From NCBI RefSeq assembly GCF_001050195.2, contig NZ_DF967965.1, positions 1,815,150-1,879,149 of the forward strand: DNA of 64,000 nucleotides, read 5' to 3'. Position numbers and translations under genes: made by a program. The DNA is from Anaerolinea thermolimosa. GTDB lineage: Bacteria; Chloroflexota; Anaerolineae; Anaerolineales; Anaerolineaceae. Shown piece by piece: positions 1 to 8,175 of this stretch. Numbering within the stretch: position 1 is the first letter of the stretch; each line of letters opens with the position of its first letter. Below the pieces are notes generated by a model, which ran no database searches, was not told the origin of the DNA, and saw only the letters and a program-made list of their open reading frames with translations.

Positions 1-106
1 GCGAAAAAACCGGCGTGAGGTAACCACCCAGTGCCAGAGCGAGAAGCCCCGCTCCCAGCAACACCAGCACTCCGGCCTTCCAGAACTTCTTAAGAACAAA
101 AATCAT
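1..106 (-). CDS. mreC: MreC-like rod-shape protein, N-terminal fragment
   Basis: Reading the minus strand from an ATG at 104-106, a frame stays open to the window edge and encodes about 35 residues. It has a short basic start (KKFWK), then a hydrophobic helix rich in Leu, Val and Gly. This is what the N-terminal membrane anchor of MreC looks like, and mreC normally follows mreB directly, as here (38 nt gap). MreC links the cytoplasmic MreB filament to the periplasmic or outer-face wall machinery. Only the anchor is visible, so the family call rests mainly on position. The gene is truncated by the window edge, not broken. Confidence 0.55.
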   Translation of the reverse strand, partial: MIFVLKKFWKAGVLVLLGAGLLALALGGYLTPVFS

Positions 107-144
107 AGGTCAACGGGGGAAAAGCGGCCAACATGGATCGACCA

Positions 145-1209
145 TTAACCGCGTGAACCGTTACGATCGATACTCACCAGGAATTTTTCGTATCGTTCCA
201 GATCTTCCAGAATCATTCCTGCACCGCGTGCCACACAAGTCATCGGGTCTTCCGCAACCCATACCCTCAAATGGAGTTCCTCGGTCAACCGATCGGCTAA
301 ACCCTGCAACTGGGCTCCACCCCCTGCCAGGCAAATACCTGTCTCTATCAAGTCAGCCACAATTTCAGGCGGGGCTTCATCCAGGGCATCTTTGATCGTA
401 TCCACAATCACCTGAACCGAACCCGCCATTGACTCACGAATCTCTACCGAGGAAATTTCCAGCGACTCAGGTAAGCCAGAAATCAGGTTACGGCCCCGAA
501 CCATCATTGTCTTCTCTTCAGGAAGCCGATATGCAGAGCCAATCTGGATCTTGACCTGTTCCGCCATGCGCTCTCCGATGAAGAGGTTGTACTTGTTGCG
601 AATATAGTTAATAATATCCTGATCAAGCTCATCACCGGCTACGCGCAAAGACCGCGAGACCACAATTTCGCCAATAGACATCACCGCCACTTCGGTGGTA
701 CCTCCGCCAATATCCACAACCATGGTACCCCGTACATCTGAGACGGGCAACCCTGCTCCCAGGGCGGCCGCACGTGGCTCCTCGATGAGAAAAACCTCCC
801 GCGCCCCGGCTGCACTGGCCGCATCCAGAACTGCGCGTTTTTCAACTTCCGTAGCCCCAGAAGGGATTCCAATCACCACTCGCGGACGAGGCATCGGGAC
901 AATGCTCTGTTGATGAGCCTTGCTGATGAAGTATTCCAGCATCGCGTGGGTAATTTCGAACTCCGAAATGACCCCGTCCCGCAGTGGACGGATTGCGATT
1001 ACATTCGTTGGCGTTCGCCCCACCATCTCTTTCGCCTGTACACCGATAGCAATGGGTCGGCGGGTACGTTTATCGATCGTCACCCACGAAGGTTCGTTTA
1101 TCACAATCCCCTTCCCGCGGACGTTTACCAATGTATTCGCTGTCCCAAGGTCAATGCCAATGTCCAGCGAGAATAAACCCAACAACCATCGAAAGGGATC
1201 AAACGCCAA
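145..1209 (-). CDS. mreB: Rod-shape-determining protein MreB
   Basis: Bacterial actin homologue of 354 aa that polymerises under the membrane and guides cell-wall synthesis. The actin-type phosphate-1 loop is visible near residues 17-25 (DIGIDLGTAN), phosphate-2 as VVDIGGGTTEV near residue 165, and the adenosine motif as CLAGGGAQL near residue 293. The start is a TTG with GGAG about eight bases upstream; no ATG fits the N terminus, which begins with the usual short amphipathic segment (FRWLLGLF). A TATAAT lies at 1268-1273 on the same strand. It is followed by an mreC-like gene and faces away from the hydrogenase operon. Confidence 0.96.
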   Translation of the reverse strand: MAFDPFRWLLGLFSLDIGIDLGTANTLVNVRGKGIVINEPSWVTIDKRTRRPIAIGVQAKEMVGRTPTNVIAIRPLRDGVISEFEITHAMLEYFISKAHQQSIVPMPRPRVVIGIPSGATEVEKRAVLDAASAAGAREVFLIEEPRAAALGAGLPVSDVRGTMVVDIGGGTTEVAVMSIGEIVVSRSLRVAGDELDQDIINYIRNKYNLFIGERMAEQVKIQIGSAYRLPEEKTMMVRGRNLISGLPESLEISSVEIRESMAGSVQVIVDTIKDALDEAPPEIVADLIETGICLAGGGAQLQGLADRLTEELHLRVWVAEDPMTCVARGAGMILEDLERYEKFLVSIDRNGSRG

Positions 1210-1267
1210 GGGAATGTTCTCCAGTGATACTATTTAAGTTGGTTTTCAGGTACATACCTTCGCCCGA

Positions 1268-1273
1268 ATTATA
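1268..1273 (-). promoter_or_regulatory. -10 element of the mreB promoter
   Basis: A perfect TATAAT on the minus strand, about 58 bases upstream of the mreB TTG codon. No good -35 hexamer sits 16-18 bases further upstream. Confidence 0.5.
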
Positions 1274-1402
1274 CCATTTTTCGGGACTCCTATTTTTTAG
1301 TCCTCCTTTCTACCCCATCCATGATAAATGTCACTTGTTAAAGAGATAGGGGGGTCTTAGAATGGTATAGATTTTAACCGGATAAGATTACCTCTTTTAT
1401 CA

Positions 1403-1416
1403 AAACCGTGCGGTTT
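1403..1416. promoter_or_regulatory. Inverted repeat upstream of the hydrogenase operon
   Basis: The arms AAACCG and CGGTTT are perfect and separated by two bases, ending 34 bases before the first hydrogenase ATG. It resembles an operator for a dimeric repressor or activator. It does not match the Rex or Fnr consensus as I know them, so the regulator is unknown. Confidence 0.35.
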
Positions 1417-1450
1417 AGCCATTTTTCCACGTGAGGAGTGTAAAAGACGC

Positions 1451-3424
1451 ATGCTCAACGTAACCATCGATGGGAAATCTATTCAGGTTCCCGAAGGGAC
1501 CACTGTACTGCGGGCTGCGGAACAGGCAGGGATCAAGGTGCCAGTTTTATGCGATCACCCTCATCTCGTTCCTTTCGGCGGTTGCCGCCTTTGTGTGGTA
1601 GAGGTCGAAGGAATGCGCACCCTCCAACCGGCATGTTCCTTACCTGTAAGCAATAACATGGTCGTGAAAACCAATTCGGATAAAGTTCAGGCGGCAAGAA
1701 AATTTGTCTTAACCCTGATCTTTAGTGACCGCAACCATTTTTGCCCTTATTGCCAGGTCTCCGGTGGAGATTGTGAACTGCAAAATGCCGCCCTTGAGAT
1801 GGGTATGACTCACTGGGATTACCAGCCCAACTGGAAACCTTATCCGGTGGACGCTTCGCATCCTTACCTGGTCATCGATCATAACCGATGTATTCTTTGC
1901 CGTCGCTGCGTCCGTGCCTGCGGTGAACTGGTCGGGAATTTTACCCTTGGGATTGAGGAACGGGGAGCCAGCTCCATGCTCGTCTGTGATCTGGGCGTTC
2001 CCTTCGGAGAAAGCAGCTGTGTTTCCTGTGGTACATGCTCTCAGGTATGCCCAACCGGTGCTATTATCGACCGCCAGAGTGCCTATCAGGGGCTTGAGAA
2101 AAAAGTCGAACGCACGCCATCTATTTGCGTCGGTTGCTCAGTCGGTTGTGGCGTTGAAATCCTTACCCGAGATAATCGCCTGGTGCGCATTCTGGGGCTT
2201 TGGGATTCACCGGTCAATGGGGGCGTGCTCTGTAAAGTGGGTCGTTTCCTGCCGCTGGATGATGATCGCGAGCGAATCACTCGCCCCATGGTAAGGAAAG
2301 ATGGAAAACTTCAGCCAGTGTCCTGGGATGAGGCGCTTAATGTCATCACCGCTCAGCTAAAACCATTGATCAACCAGAAAACACATGGCGTTGCCGCCAT
2401 TGCCTCCCCACGGCTGCCTGTTGAAGCGCTGGCATCCTTTAAAAAGCTCTTCAAAGATGGCTTCAAGAGCGATCTGGTGACCAGCCTGGAAGAAGGTGCA
2501 ACCACAACCTCTGCCTCTCTGGTTGCGCAAGAAATGGGCGCCTTTGAAACCAATCTCGAAGCCCTTCAATCCGCTGATTGTGTGGTAGTCGTTGGAGCCG
2601 ATCTGTATCATGAGGAACAGGTTGTTGGCTTCATGATCAAGCGGAAACTGCCTGCCAATACTGCTCTCGTTGTCATTGACAGTGCAGATAACGAATTTAC
2701 CCACCTTGCCCGCGCAACCCTTAACCCCGTTGCCGGTTCAGAATCCTACGTGTTACGAGGGCTTGGGGCAGCTCTGGTAAAACTTGATCTCGCTAAAGGA
2801 ACTCCGGCAGGAATGAACGCCGAGGCCGAGCTCAAAACAGCCGCAGATAAAGCCGGAATTCGTTTAGAAGACCTCTCGCGGGTTGCCAGCCTCATCGGGA
2901 TGGCCTCTCGCCCGGTTTTTGTATATGGGCGGAAGGTCAACGCAGACACCCTTAAGGCCCTGGTTGAGCTTTCTCGCCTGGCAGGTGCTGGTCAGAGCCT
3001 GATCGGAGTGCGTGGAGCAGCAAACAGCCTGGCAGCTGCCCAGTTAGGATTGGAACAGCCCTTCAAGCGCAACGGCCATCAGGCAGTTTATGTAGCCCTT
3101 GGTGACGATCAACCTTCTCAACGTCTCGTTCAAGAAATTGAAGGGGTGCCTTTCCTGGTAGTCCAGGCCAGCCATACCTCACGGCTTACAGCCATGGCTG
3201 ATGTGGTTCTTCCGGTCGAAATGTGGGCCGAAACTTCCGGGCACTATCTCAACCTCGAGGGACGATTGCAGGCCTCAACACCTGCCCTTAAGCCCATGGA
3301 AGGGGTGTATTCGAATACCGCAGCCATTGAAGCAGTAGCAATGAGGCTGGGAATCGATGTGACCGTAGACTGGAAAGCCGAATTACAACAATCTCCCGCA
3401 CCTGTAACGCTTGCCATCGCCTAA
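1451..3424 (+). CDS. Hydrogenase electron-transfer subunit, HoxU/NuoG-like fusion
   Basis: A 657-aa iron-sulfur protein. Domains in order: a plant-type [2Fe-2S] ferredoxin (Cys34, 45, 48, 62); a His-Cys3 [4Fe-4S] motif of HoxU type (His96, Cys98, 101, 107); two ferredoxin-type [4Fe-4S] motifs near residues 148-205; then, from about 225, a Molybdop_Fe4S4 motif with four Cys followed by a shortened molybdopterin-oxidoreductase fold. The C-terminal part is too short for a formate dehydrogenase, so it is probably NuoG-like without molybdenum. It should wire electrons between HoxYH and an acceptor. GAGGAG lies 12 bases before the ATG. It is the first gene of the operon; no flavin/NADH subunit (HoxF or NuoF) precedes it. 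Confidence 0.85.
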   Translation: MLNVTIDGKSIQVPEGTTVLRAAEQAGIKVPVLCDHPHLVPFGGCRLCVVEVEGMRTLQPACSLPVSNNMVVKTNSDKVQAARKFVLTLIFSDRNHFCPYCQVSGGDCELQNAALEMGMTHWDYQPNWKPYPVDASHPYLVIDHNRCILCRRCVRACGELVGNFTLGIEERGASSMLVCDLGVPFGESSCVSCGTCSQVCPTGAIIDRQSAYQGLEKKVERTPSICVGCSVGCGVEILTRDNRLVRILGLWDSPVNGGVLCKVGRFLPLDDDRERITRPMVRKDGKLQPVSWDEALNVITAQLKPLINQKTHGVAAIASPRLPVEALASFKKLFKDGFKSDLVTSLEEGATTTSASLVAQEMGAFETNLEALQSADCVVVVGADLYHEEQVVGFMIKRKLPANTALVVIDSADNEFTHLARATLNPVAGSESYVLRGLGAALVKLDLAKGTPAGMNAEAELKTAADKAGIRLEDLSRVASLIGMASRPVFVYGRKVNADTLKALVELSRLAGAGQSLIGVRGAANSLAAAQLGLEQPFKRNGHQAVYVALGDDQPSQRLVQEIEGVPFLVVQASHTSRLTAMADVVLPVEMWAETSGHYLNLEGRLQASTPALKPMEGVYSNTAAIEAVAMRLGIDVTVDWKAELQQSPAPVTLAIA

Positions 3425-3463
3425 GCGCCCTTCTATTAACGGAGTATTTAGAGGAGATCTTCC

Positions 3464-4006
3464 ATGTCGAAACCAAAAATTTCAACCGATTGGATGTGCG
3501 GATGCGCGGGTTGCCACATGTCTCTACTGGATATTGATGAGCGCATCTTGAAAATTGCTGAACTGGCTGACATCCGTGCAACCCCCATCACCGATCTGAA
3601 AGAGCCTGACGAGTCCGGAGTGGATGTAGGTATTCTGGAAGGCGGCATCAATAATACAGCCAATGAAGAAGTGGCTCATCGCATGCGTAAGCGTTGCAAA
3701 ATCCTGGTAGCTCTTGGAGATTGCGCAGTATTTGGTGGTGTACCGGCCATGCGTAATTTCTTTACCCTGGAAGAGACCCTAAAGCGTGCCTACATAGAGA
3801 CAGAAAGCACCGACTCTGAGGGAAAAATTCCCGATAACCCCGAATTGGCCCGGATGACCAGGGTTCGCGCCGTGCATGAGGTGGTTCCCGTAGATATCTT
3901 TGTGCCCGGGTGCCCGCCTGATCCTGATGTGATTTACTACGTCCTCAGTGAACTGGCACAGGGTCGCAAACCCGAGCTTAAAGGTGAACTACTGCACTGG
4001 CATTAG
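3464..4006 (+). CDS. hoxY: [NiFe] hydrogenase small subunit, HoxY-like
   Basis: A 180-aa cytoplasmic small subunit of group 3 type: short, with no Tat signal and only the proximal [4Fe-4S] cluster. Likely ligands are Cys14, Cys17, Cys87 and Cys150 (the GCAGCH, GDC and PGCPP motifs). An additional Cys12 sits where HoxY proteins usually have a small residue. It passes electrons from the NiFe site in HoxH to the iron-sulfur subunit upstream. AGAGGAG precedes the ATG. It is 39 bases after the upstream gene and 12 bases before hoxH, so clearly co-transcribed. Confidence 0.92.
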   Translation: MSKPKISTDWMCGCAGCHMSLLDIDERILKIAELADIRATPITDLKEPDESGVDVGILEGGINNTANEEVAHRMRKRCKILVALGDCAVFGGVPAMRNFFTLEETLKRAYIETESTDSEGKIPDNPELARMTRVRAVHEVVPVDIFVPGCPPDPDVIYYVLSELAQGRKPELKGELLHWH

Positions 4007-4018
4007 GAGGTATCAAGA

Positions 4019-5449
4019 ATGGTCGCTGAAAAAATAACCATCGAACCCGTAACCCGAATTGAGGGGCATGCCAAAGTCACCATTCACATGGGAGACGATG
4101 GCCGGGTAAGCCGGGCATTTTTCCATGTCAACGAGTTCCGAGGATTTGAAAAATTCTGCGAAGGCCGAATGGTCTTCGAGATGCCCTTCATCACCCCGAG
4201 GATTTGCGGTATCTGCCCTGTCAGTCATCACCTGGCCGCCGCTAAAGCAGGTGATGTAGTTCTGGGTGCTCCCCCACCGCGTCCGGCATCTTTGTTACGC
4301 GAATTGATGCACATGGGGCAAATTGTTCAGAGCCATGGAATGCATTTCTTCGAGCTTGCCGGGCCAGACCTCTTGTTAGGTTTTGATGCCGACCCCGCCA
4401 TCCGGAATGTGTTGGGGATCGTTCAGGCAAACCCCGATTTAGCGGTCAAAGCCGTTGGATTGCGCAAATGGGGGCAAACCATTATCGCCACGCTTGGTGG
4501 GAAACGTGTTCATCCCAATTTTGCCGTTCCGGGTGGTGTAAACAAAGCCCTGCACCCCTCTGAACGCGACGCCATTCTCCAGGGGCTGAGCAGTTCCATC
4601 GAAACCATCCAGGCGGGAATCGCAGTCATTCGCGATTGGGCCGAGAAGAATATGGAAGACATACAAAAATTCGCAGTCTTCCCCACAGGTTATATGGGTC
4701 TCATCACCCCTGATAATGGTCTGGAGCTCTATGATGGCCAGATTCGCCTGATCGATCGCAACGGAACCCAGCTTGAGAGATTCAGCGCTCAGAATTATCT
4801 GGATGTCATCGCAGAACACGTAGAAGATTGGTCTTACCTGAAATTCCCCTATTACAAAAAATTGGGGTGGCCTCAGGGAGTCTACCGCGTTGGGCCACTG
4901 GGGCGGTTGAATATCTCCGACAAAGTGGATACCCCTCTGGCCAGCGAAGAATTCAAACGCTTTAAAGCCCTGAACCAGGGAAAGCCGGTAGAAAATACCC
5001 TCTACTACCACTATGCCAGGATGATCGAATGCCTGTTCGCCGCTGAACGGGTTCAGGTTCTACTGGATGACCCCGATATTCTCAGTACAGACATTCTCAA
5101 CACTCGCACCGAGATCAAGGGTGAAGGGGTAGGCGTCATCGAAGCTCCACGCGGTACTCTCCTGCACCACTACTGGACCGATGAACATGGCCAAATTAAG
5201 AAAGTCAACCTCATCGTTTCTACCGGACATAACAACTGGGCAATGAGCCAGGCGGTCGATTCGGTGGCAAAAACCTATATTCAAGGGCCCAAGGTAACTG
5301 AAGGCATGCTCAATCGCGTTGAAGCGGCCATTCGTGCCTATGACCCCTGCCTCTCATGCTCTACCCACGCTGTTGGCCAGATGCCCATGGTGGTAGACGT
5401 GTTCGATCCGCAGGGTAATCTCGTCCAGACCATCCATCGTGGCTTGTAA
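4019..5449 (+). CDS. hoxH: [NiFe] hydrogenase large subunit, HoxH-like
   Basis: A 476-aa catalytic subunit that holds the NiFe(CN)2CO site and interconverts H2 with protons and electrons. The N-terminal L1 motif is [11 protein letters not shown] (Cys63, Cys66) and the C-terminal L2 motif is DPCLSCSTH (Cys444, Cys447, His450). A 26-residue tail follows His450 and should be removed by the maturation protease encoded next. Motifs and length fit group 3 (bidirectional, cytoplasmic) hydrogenases, most like 3d. A perfect AGGAGG lies before the ATG. Subgroup assignment would need a phylogeny. Confidence 0.93.
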   Translation: MVAEKITIEPVTRIEGHAKVTIHMGDDGRVSRAFFHVNEFRGFEKFCEGRMVFEMPFITPRICGICPVSHHLAAAKAGDVVLGAPPPRPASLLRELMHMGQIVQSHGMHFFELAGPDLLLGFDADPAIRNVLGIVQANPDLAVKAVGLRKWGQTIIATLGGKRVHPNFAVPGGVNKALHPSERDAILQGLSSSIETIQAGIAVIRDWAEKNMEDIQKFAVFPTGYMGLITPDNGLELYDGQIRLIDRNGTQLERFSAQNYLDVIAEHVEDWSYLKFPYYKKLGWPQGVYRVGPLGRLNISDKVDTPLASEEFKRFKALNQGKPVENTLYYHYARMIECLFAAERVQVLLDDPDILSTDILNTRTEIKGEGVGVIEAPRGTLLHHYWTDEHGQIKKVNLIVSTGHNNWAMSQAVDSVAKTYIQGPKVTEGMLNRVEAAIRAYDPCLSCSTHAVGQMPMVVDVFDPQGNLVQTIHRGL

Positions 5450-5473
5450 ACGTGAAAAAAAGTTAGCCTCTTT

Positions 5474-5497
5474 GCGGGTGGCTTTCGAGCCACCCGC
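5474..5497 (+). terminator. Hairpin after hoxH, weak terminator or processing site
   Basis: A perfect 10-bp stem (GCGGGTGGCT / AGCCACCCGC) closed by a TTCG loop. The following bases (ATTTCATG) are poor in T, so it may stabilise the hydrogenase mRNA end or terminate only partly before the protease gene. Confidence 0.5.
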
Positions 5498-5515
5498 ATT
5501 TCATGTGTAAAAGGG

Positions 5516-5521
5516 TAAAAT
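5516..5521 (+). promoter_or_regulatory. -10-like element placing the start site at the protease ATG
   Basis: TAAAAT ends seven bases before the A of the protease ATG at 5528. If used, the mRNA would begin at the start codon (leaderless). No Shine-Dalgarno sequence is seen before this gene, which fits. Confidence 0.35.
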
Positions 5522-5527
5522 CAAGCT

Positions 5528-6004
5528 ATGCGAGCACTGGTGCTTGCCTACGGTAATACAGATCGCCAGGATGACGGAGTAGCCTGGCACATTTTACGTG
5601 AACTGGCCCAACAATTGGGTACATTTCTTCCCCTTTCCCCCGCGGAAGAATGTGAAAAAGAAATTGGCAATATTCACCTGCGATACATGCTCCAATTAAT
5701 CCCTGAAGTTGCCGATGATTTTAAACAATATGACCGCGTCGTGTTCATTGACGCCCATACAGGGCACATCAAAGATGATCTTTATCTTGAAAATCTCACC
5801 CCGGTCTATCAACCCTCACCCTTAACTCATCACCTTACCCCTGCATCCTGCCTTGCCATCGCCGAAGCCCTCCACCACTCCGCCCCACAGGCTTTGCTTG
5901 TCTCGGTGCGAGGGTATGAATTCGGATTCTCATCCACCCTCTCAGAAAATTGTGCCCGATTGGTGCCGGTAGCAGTCAGGGCTATTTTGGAATGGCTTGG
6001 CTGA
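5528..6004 (+). CDS. Hydrogenase maturation protease, HoxW/HyaD family
   Basis: A 158-aa nickel-dependent endopeptidase that clips the C-terminal tail of the hydrogenase large subunit after nickel insertion. It opens with the family GN-x-D-x-DDGV motif (Asp16), has VVFIDA with Asp75, and a His pair at 101-102, the three positions expected to sense nickel. The VRGYEFGF and STLSE segments are also family-like. It lies 78 bases after hoxH, separated by a hairpin, and may have its own leaderless promoter. hoxH keeps a cleavable tail, so the two genes match functionally. Confidence 0.88.
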   Translation: MRALVLAYGNTDRQDDGVAWHILRELAQQLGTFLPLSPAEECEKEIGNIHLRYMLQLIPEVADDFKQYDRVVFIDAHTGHIKDDLYLENLTPVYQPSPLTHHLTPASCLAIAEALHHSAPQALLVSVRGYEFGFSSTLSENCARLVPVAVRAILEWLG

Positions 6005-6016
6005 AACTGGTATAAT
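5987..6016 (+). promoter_or_regulatory. Promoter of prfA-prmC
   Basis: TTGGAA at 5987-5992 and TATAAT at 6011-6016 with an 18-base spacer, overlapping the 3' end of the protease gene. The start site would be near 6023, leaving a leader of about 42 bases. Confidence 0.5.
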
Positions 6017-6064
6017 TATGGGTTGCTTGATCACAATGAAAGAACTTCTTGAAAGAAAAGACAC

Positions 6065-7138
6065 ATGCTTGAAACAATAGCAGCCATTGAATCACGATAC
6101 GACGAACTGGGTGAACTCATCGAGAAACACGTCGATGATTATCAAAAAGTAGCAGAACTGGCCAAAGAACGCTCCGATCTGGAAGAAATTGTCAACCGCG
6201 GACGCGAATATCGAACCATACTTCAGCAGATCGAAGAGGCCGAAAGCCTGTTGGAATCACCTGATGAAGAACTCCGCCAGCTGGCCGAGGCCGACCTTGA
6301 AACACTCAAACCTCGCGCTGAAGCTCTGGAAAAAGCCATAAAACTGCTTCTCGTCCCCAAAGACCCCCGGGATGACCGCAACGTCATCGTGGAAATCCGC
6401 GCTGGTACCGGTGGTGAAGAAGCAGCTCTTTTCGCCGGAGACCTTTTTCGCATGTATAGCCGGTACGCTGAAAAACGCCGCTGGCAGGTAGAGATTCTTT
6501 CTCAAAATGAAACGGGCATCGGGGGCTTTAAAGAGATTATCTTTCTTGTCAAAGGAAAGGGTGCTTACTCACGCTTGAAATACGAATCCGGTGTCCATCG
6601 AGTACAACGAATCCCGGTCACCGAATCCAGTGGCCGCATCCATACCTCAACCGCAACTGTTGCGGTCCTGGCTGAGGTGGACGACGTGGACATCGAGATC
6701 CCCGAATCGGATATTCGCATGGAAGTATTTCGTTCAGCCGGGGCCGGGGGCCAAAATGTTCAGAAAAACTCCACCGCCGTCCGCATCATTCATCTTCCAA
6801 CCGGAATCGTGGTTTCCTGTCAGGACGAACGCTCGCAGTTGCAGAACCGTTTACGGGCTATGAGTATCCTTCGGGCAAAGTTGTATGAGATTGAGGCCAG
6901 CAAGCGTCAGCAGGAACTGGAAGAAACCCGCCGCTCTCAGGTAGGCAGTGCAGAGAGAGCAGAAAAGATTCGCACGTACAACTTCCCACAGTCCCGGGTA
7001 ACAGATCATCGCATCGGGTTATCCTCCTATAATATCTCCGCCGTCCTCGATGGTGAAATTGATCAATTCATCGATGAACTGGCTTTACGCGACGAAGCCG
7101 AAAAGCTATCAGGTAATTCCTTTGATGATGACGAATGA
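6065..7138 (+). CDS. prfA: Peptide chain release factor 1
   Basis: A 357-aa class I release factor that recognises UAA and UAG and hydrolyses peptidyl-tRNA. The catalytic GGQ is in [10 protein letters not shown] near residue 230. The anticodon-like tripeptide appears as PVT in [10 protein letters not shown], the form of RF1 rather than RF2 (SPF). Full length. Its 3' end overlaps the start of prmC, whose product methylates the GGQ glutamine, a conserved and sensible coupling. Confidence 0.98.
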   Translation: MLETIAAIESRYDELGELIEKHVDDYQKVAELAKERSDLEEIVNRGREYRTILQQIEEAESLLESPDEELRQLAEADLETLKPRAEALEKAIKLLLVPKDPRDDRNVIVEIRAGTGGEEAALFAGDLFRMYSRYAEKRRWQVEILSQNETGIGGFKEIIFLVKGKGAYSRLKYESGVHRVQRIPVTESSGRIHTSTATVAVLAEVDDVDIEIPESDIRMEVFRSAGAGGQNVQKNSTAVRIIHLPTGIVVSCQDERSQLQNRLRAMSILRAKLYEIEASKRQQELEETRRSQVGSAERAEKIRTYNFPQSRVTDHRIGLSSYNISAVLDGEIDQFIDELALRDEAEKLSGNSFDDDE

Positions 7139-7970
7139 CCTGGGAAGCTGGCTCAAGAAAGCGAAATCTCTCCTTCAGGGTCAAAGCGACACACCCCTGT
7201 TAGAAGCTCAGGTGCTCGCCGCTCATATTCTTCAGAAACCGCGCTCCTGGGTCGTCAGTCATACCGAATGCCTTCTCGATCCGCCACAGCTCCAGGCTCT
7301 CGATGAAGCGCTCATGCATCTGTCGGCCGGTGTGCCGCTTCCCTACCTCACAGGAAACCAAGAATTTTATGGTATTCCACTGGAAGTATCTCCTGCAGTT
7401 TTAATCCCTCGACCCGAAACAGAGCTACTGGTTGAAACCGCTCTTGAATATCTCCGTTTGAACCCTTCAGCCCGCCGTGTGGTGGATTTCGGCACCGGTT
7501 CAGGGGCCATTGCGATTTGCATCGCCATGGAAATTACCGACACCAGCGTTATCGCTGTGGATATCTCCCCTGAGGCTTTACGAGTAGCTCGCAACAATGC
7601 CCGGCGCCACCAGGTCGACCAAAGGATTTCTTTTCTTCTGGCCGATCTTGCTGATCCGCTGGTTGGTACATTCGATCTTGTCACAGCAAATCTTCCTTAT
7701 ATCCCCTCCAGGGATGTGAGAAATCTGGCCGTCGCCAAATACGAGCCCGTTATTGCACTGGATGGTGGAGCTGATGGATTAAGCCTGATCACCCGTTTGC
7801 TCCATGACCTTCCACGGTTACTGGCTACCCCGGGCATGGCACTGTTTGAAATTGAGTATCGTCAGGGAGAGTCAGCCATTCAACTTGCAAAAGCCCTTTT
7901 CCCCATGGCCAGGATTGAAGTTCACCGGGATTACGCCGGAAACGATCGGTTGCTCCAGATCATCACCTGA
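7125..7970 (+). CDS. prmC: Release factor glutamine methyltransferase PrmC
   Basis: A SAM-dependent N5-glutamine methyltransferase of about 281 aa that modifies the GGQ of release factors. The SAM loop is [11 protein letters not shown]. The active-site tetrapeptide reads NLPY rather than the usual NPPY. I start at ATG 7125 (an adjacent ATG at 7128 is equally possible) because both overlap the prfA end; an upstream extension to 7050 would sit deep inside prfA and has no family support. No strong Shine-Dalgarno, so translation is probably coupled to prfA. Confidence 0.93.
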   Translation: MMTNDLGSWLKKAKSLLQGQSDTPLLEAQVLAAHILQKPRSWVVSHTECLLDPPQLQALDEALMHLSAGVPLPYLTGNQEFYGIPLEVSPAVLIPRPETELLVETALEYLRLNPSARRVVDFGTGSGAIAICIAMEITDTSVIAVDISPEALRVARNNARRHQVDQRISFLLADLADPLVGTFDLVTANLPYIPSRDVRNLAVAKYEPVIALDGGADGLSLITRLLHDLPRLLATPGMALFEIEYRQGESAIQLAKALFPMARIEVHRDYAGNDRLLQIIT

Positions 7971-8114
7971 CCCCCCTTTATCTCGAATCGCTGGGTAATC
8001 CATTTCTCCTTAAGCTAAACCACAAAAACTGGATGTTTCTTATCTAATATTTAATTTGCTATCATCCATTTTTAAACCTGCATGGATATAGTGAGAGCGT
8101 ATTCTCCTCTTACA

Positions 8115-8168
8115 AGTTCTCCCACGCAGATGTGAGTGGCAGCACACCGGCGCGGGAGAACTCTTTTT
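8115..8168 (+). terminator. Long-stem terminator after prmC
   Basis: The arms AGTTCTCCC (8115-8123) and GGGAGAACT (8154-8162) enclose a 30-base loop with further pairing, followed by CTTTTT. It ends the prfA-prmC unit and could also serve the convergent VIT/VWA gene. A TATAGT near 8089 leaves room for a small RNA ending here. Confidence 0.7.
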
Positions 8169-8175
8169 AGCCAGA

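Noticed and set aside
1451-3424. Formate dehydrogenase alpha subunit
   Set aside because: The C-terminal molybdopterin-like part is too short and lacks visible Sec/Cys active-site context, and the neighbours are hydrogenase subunits.
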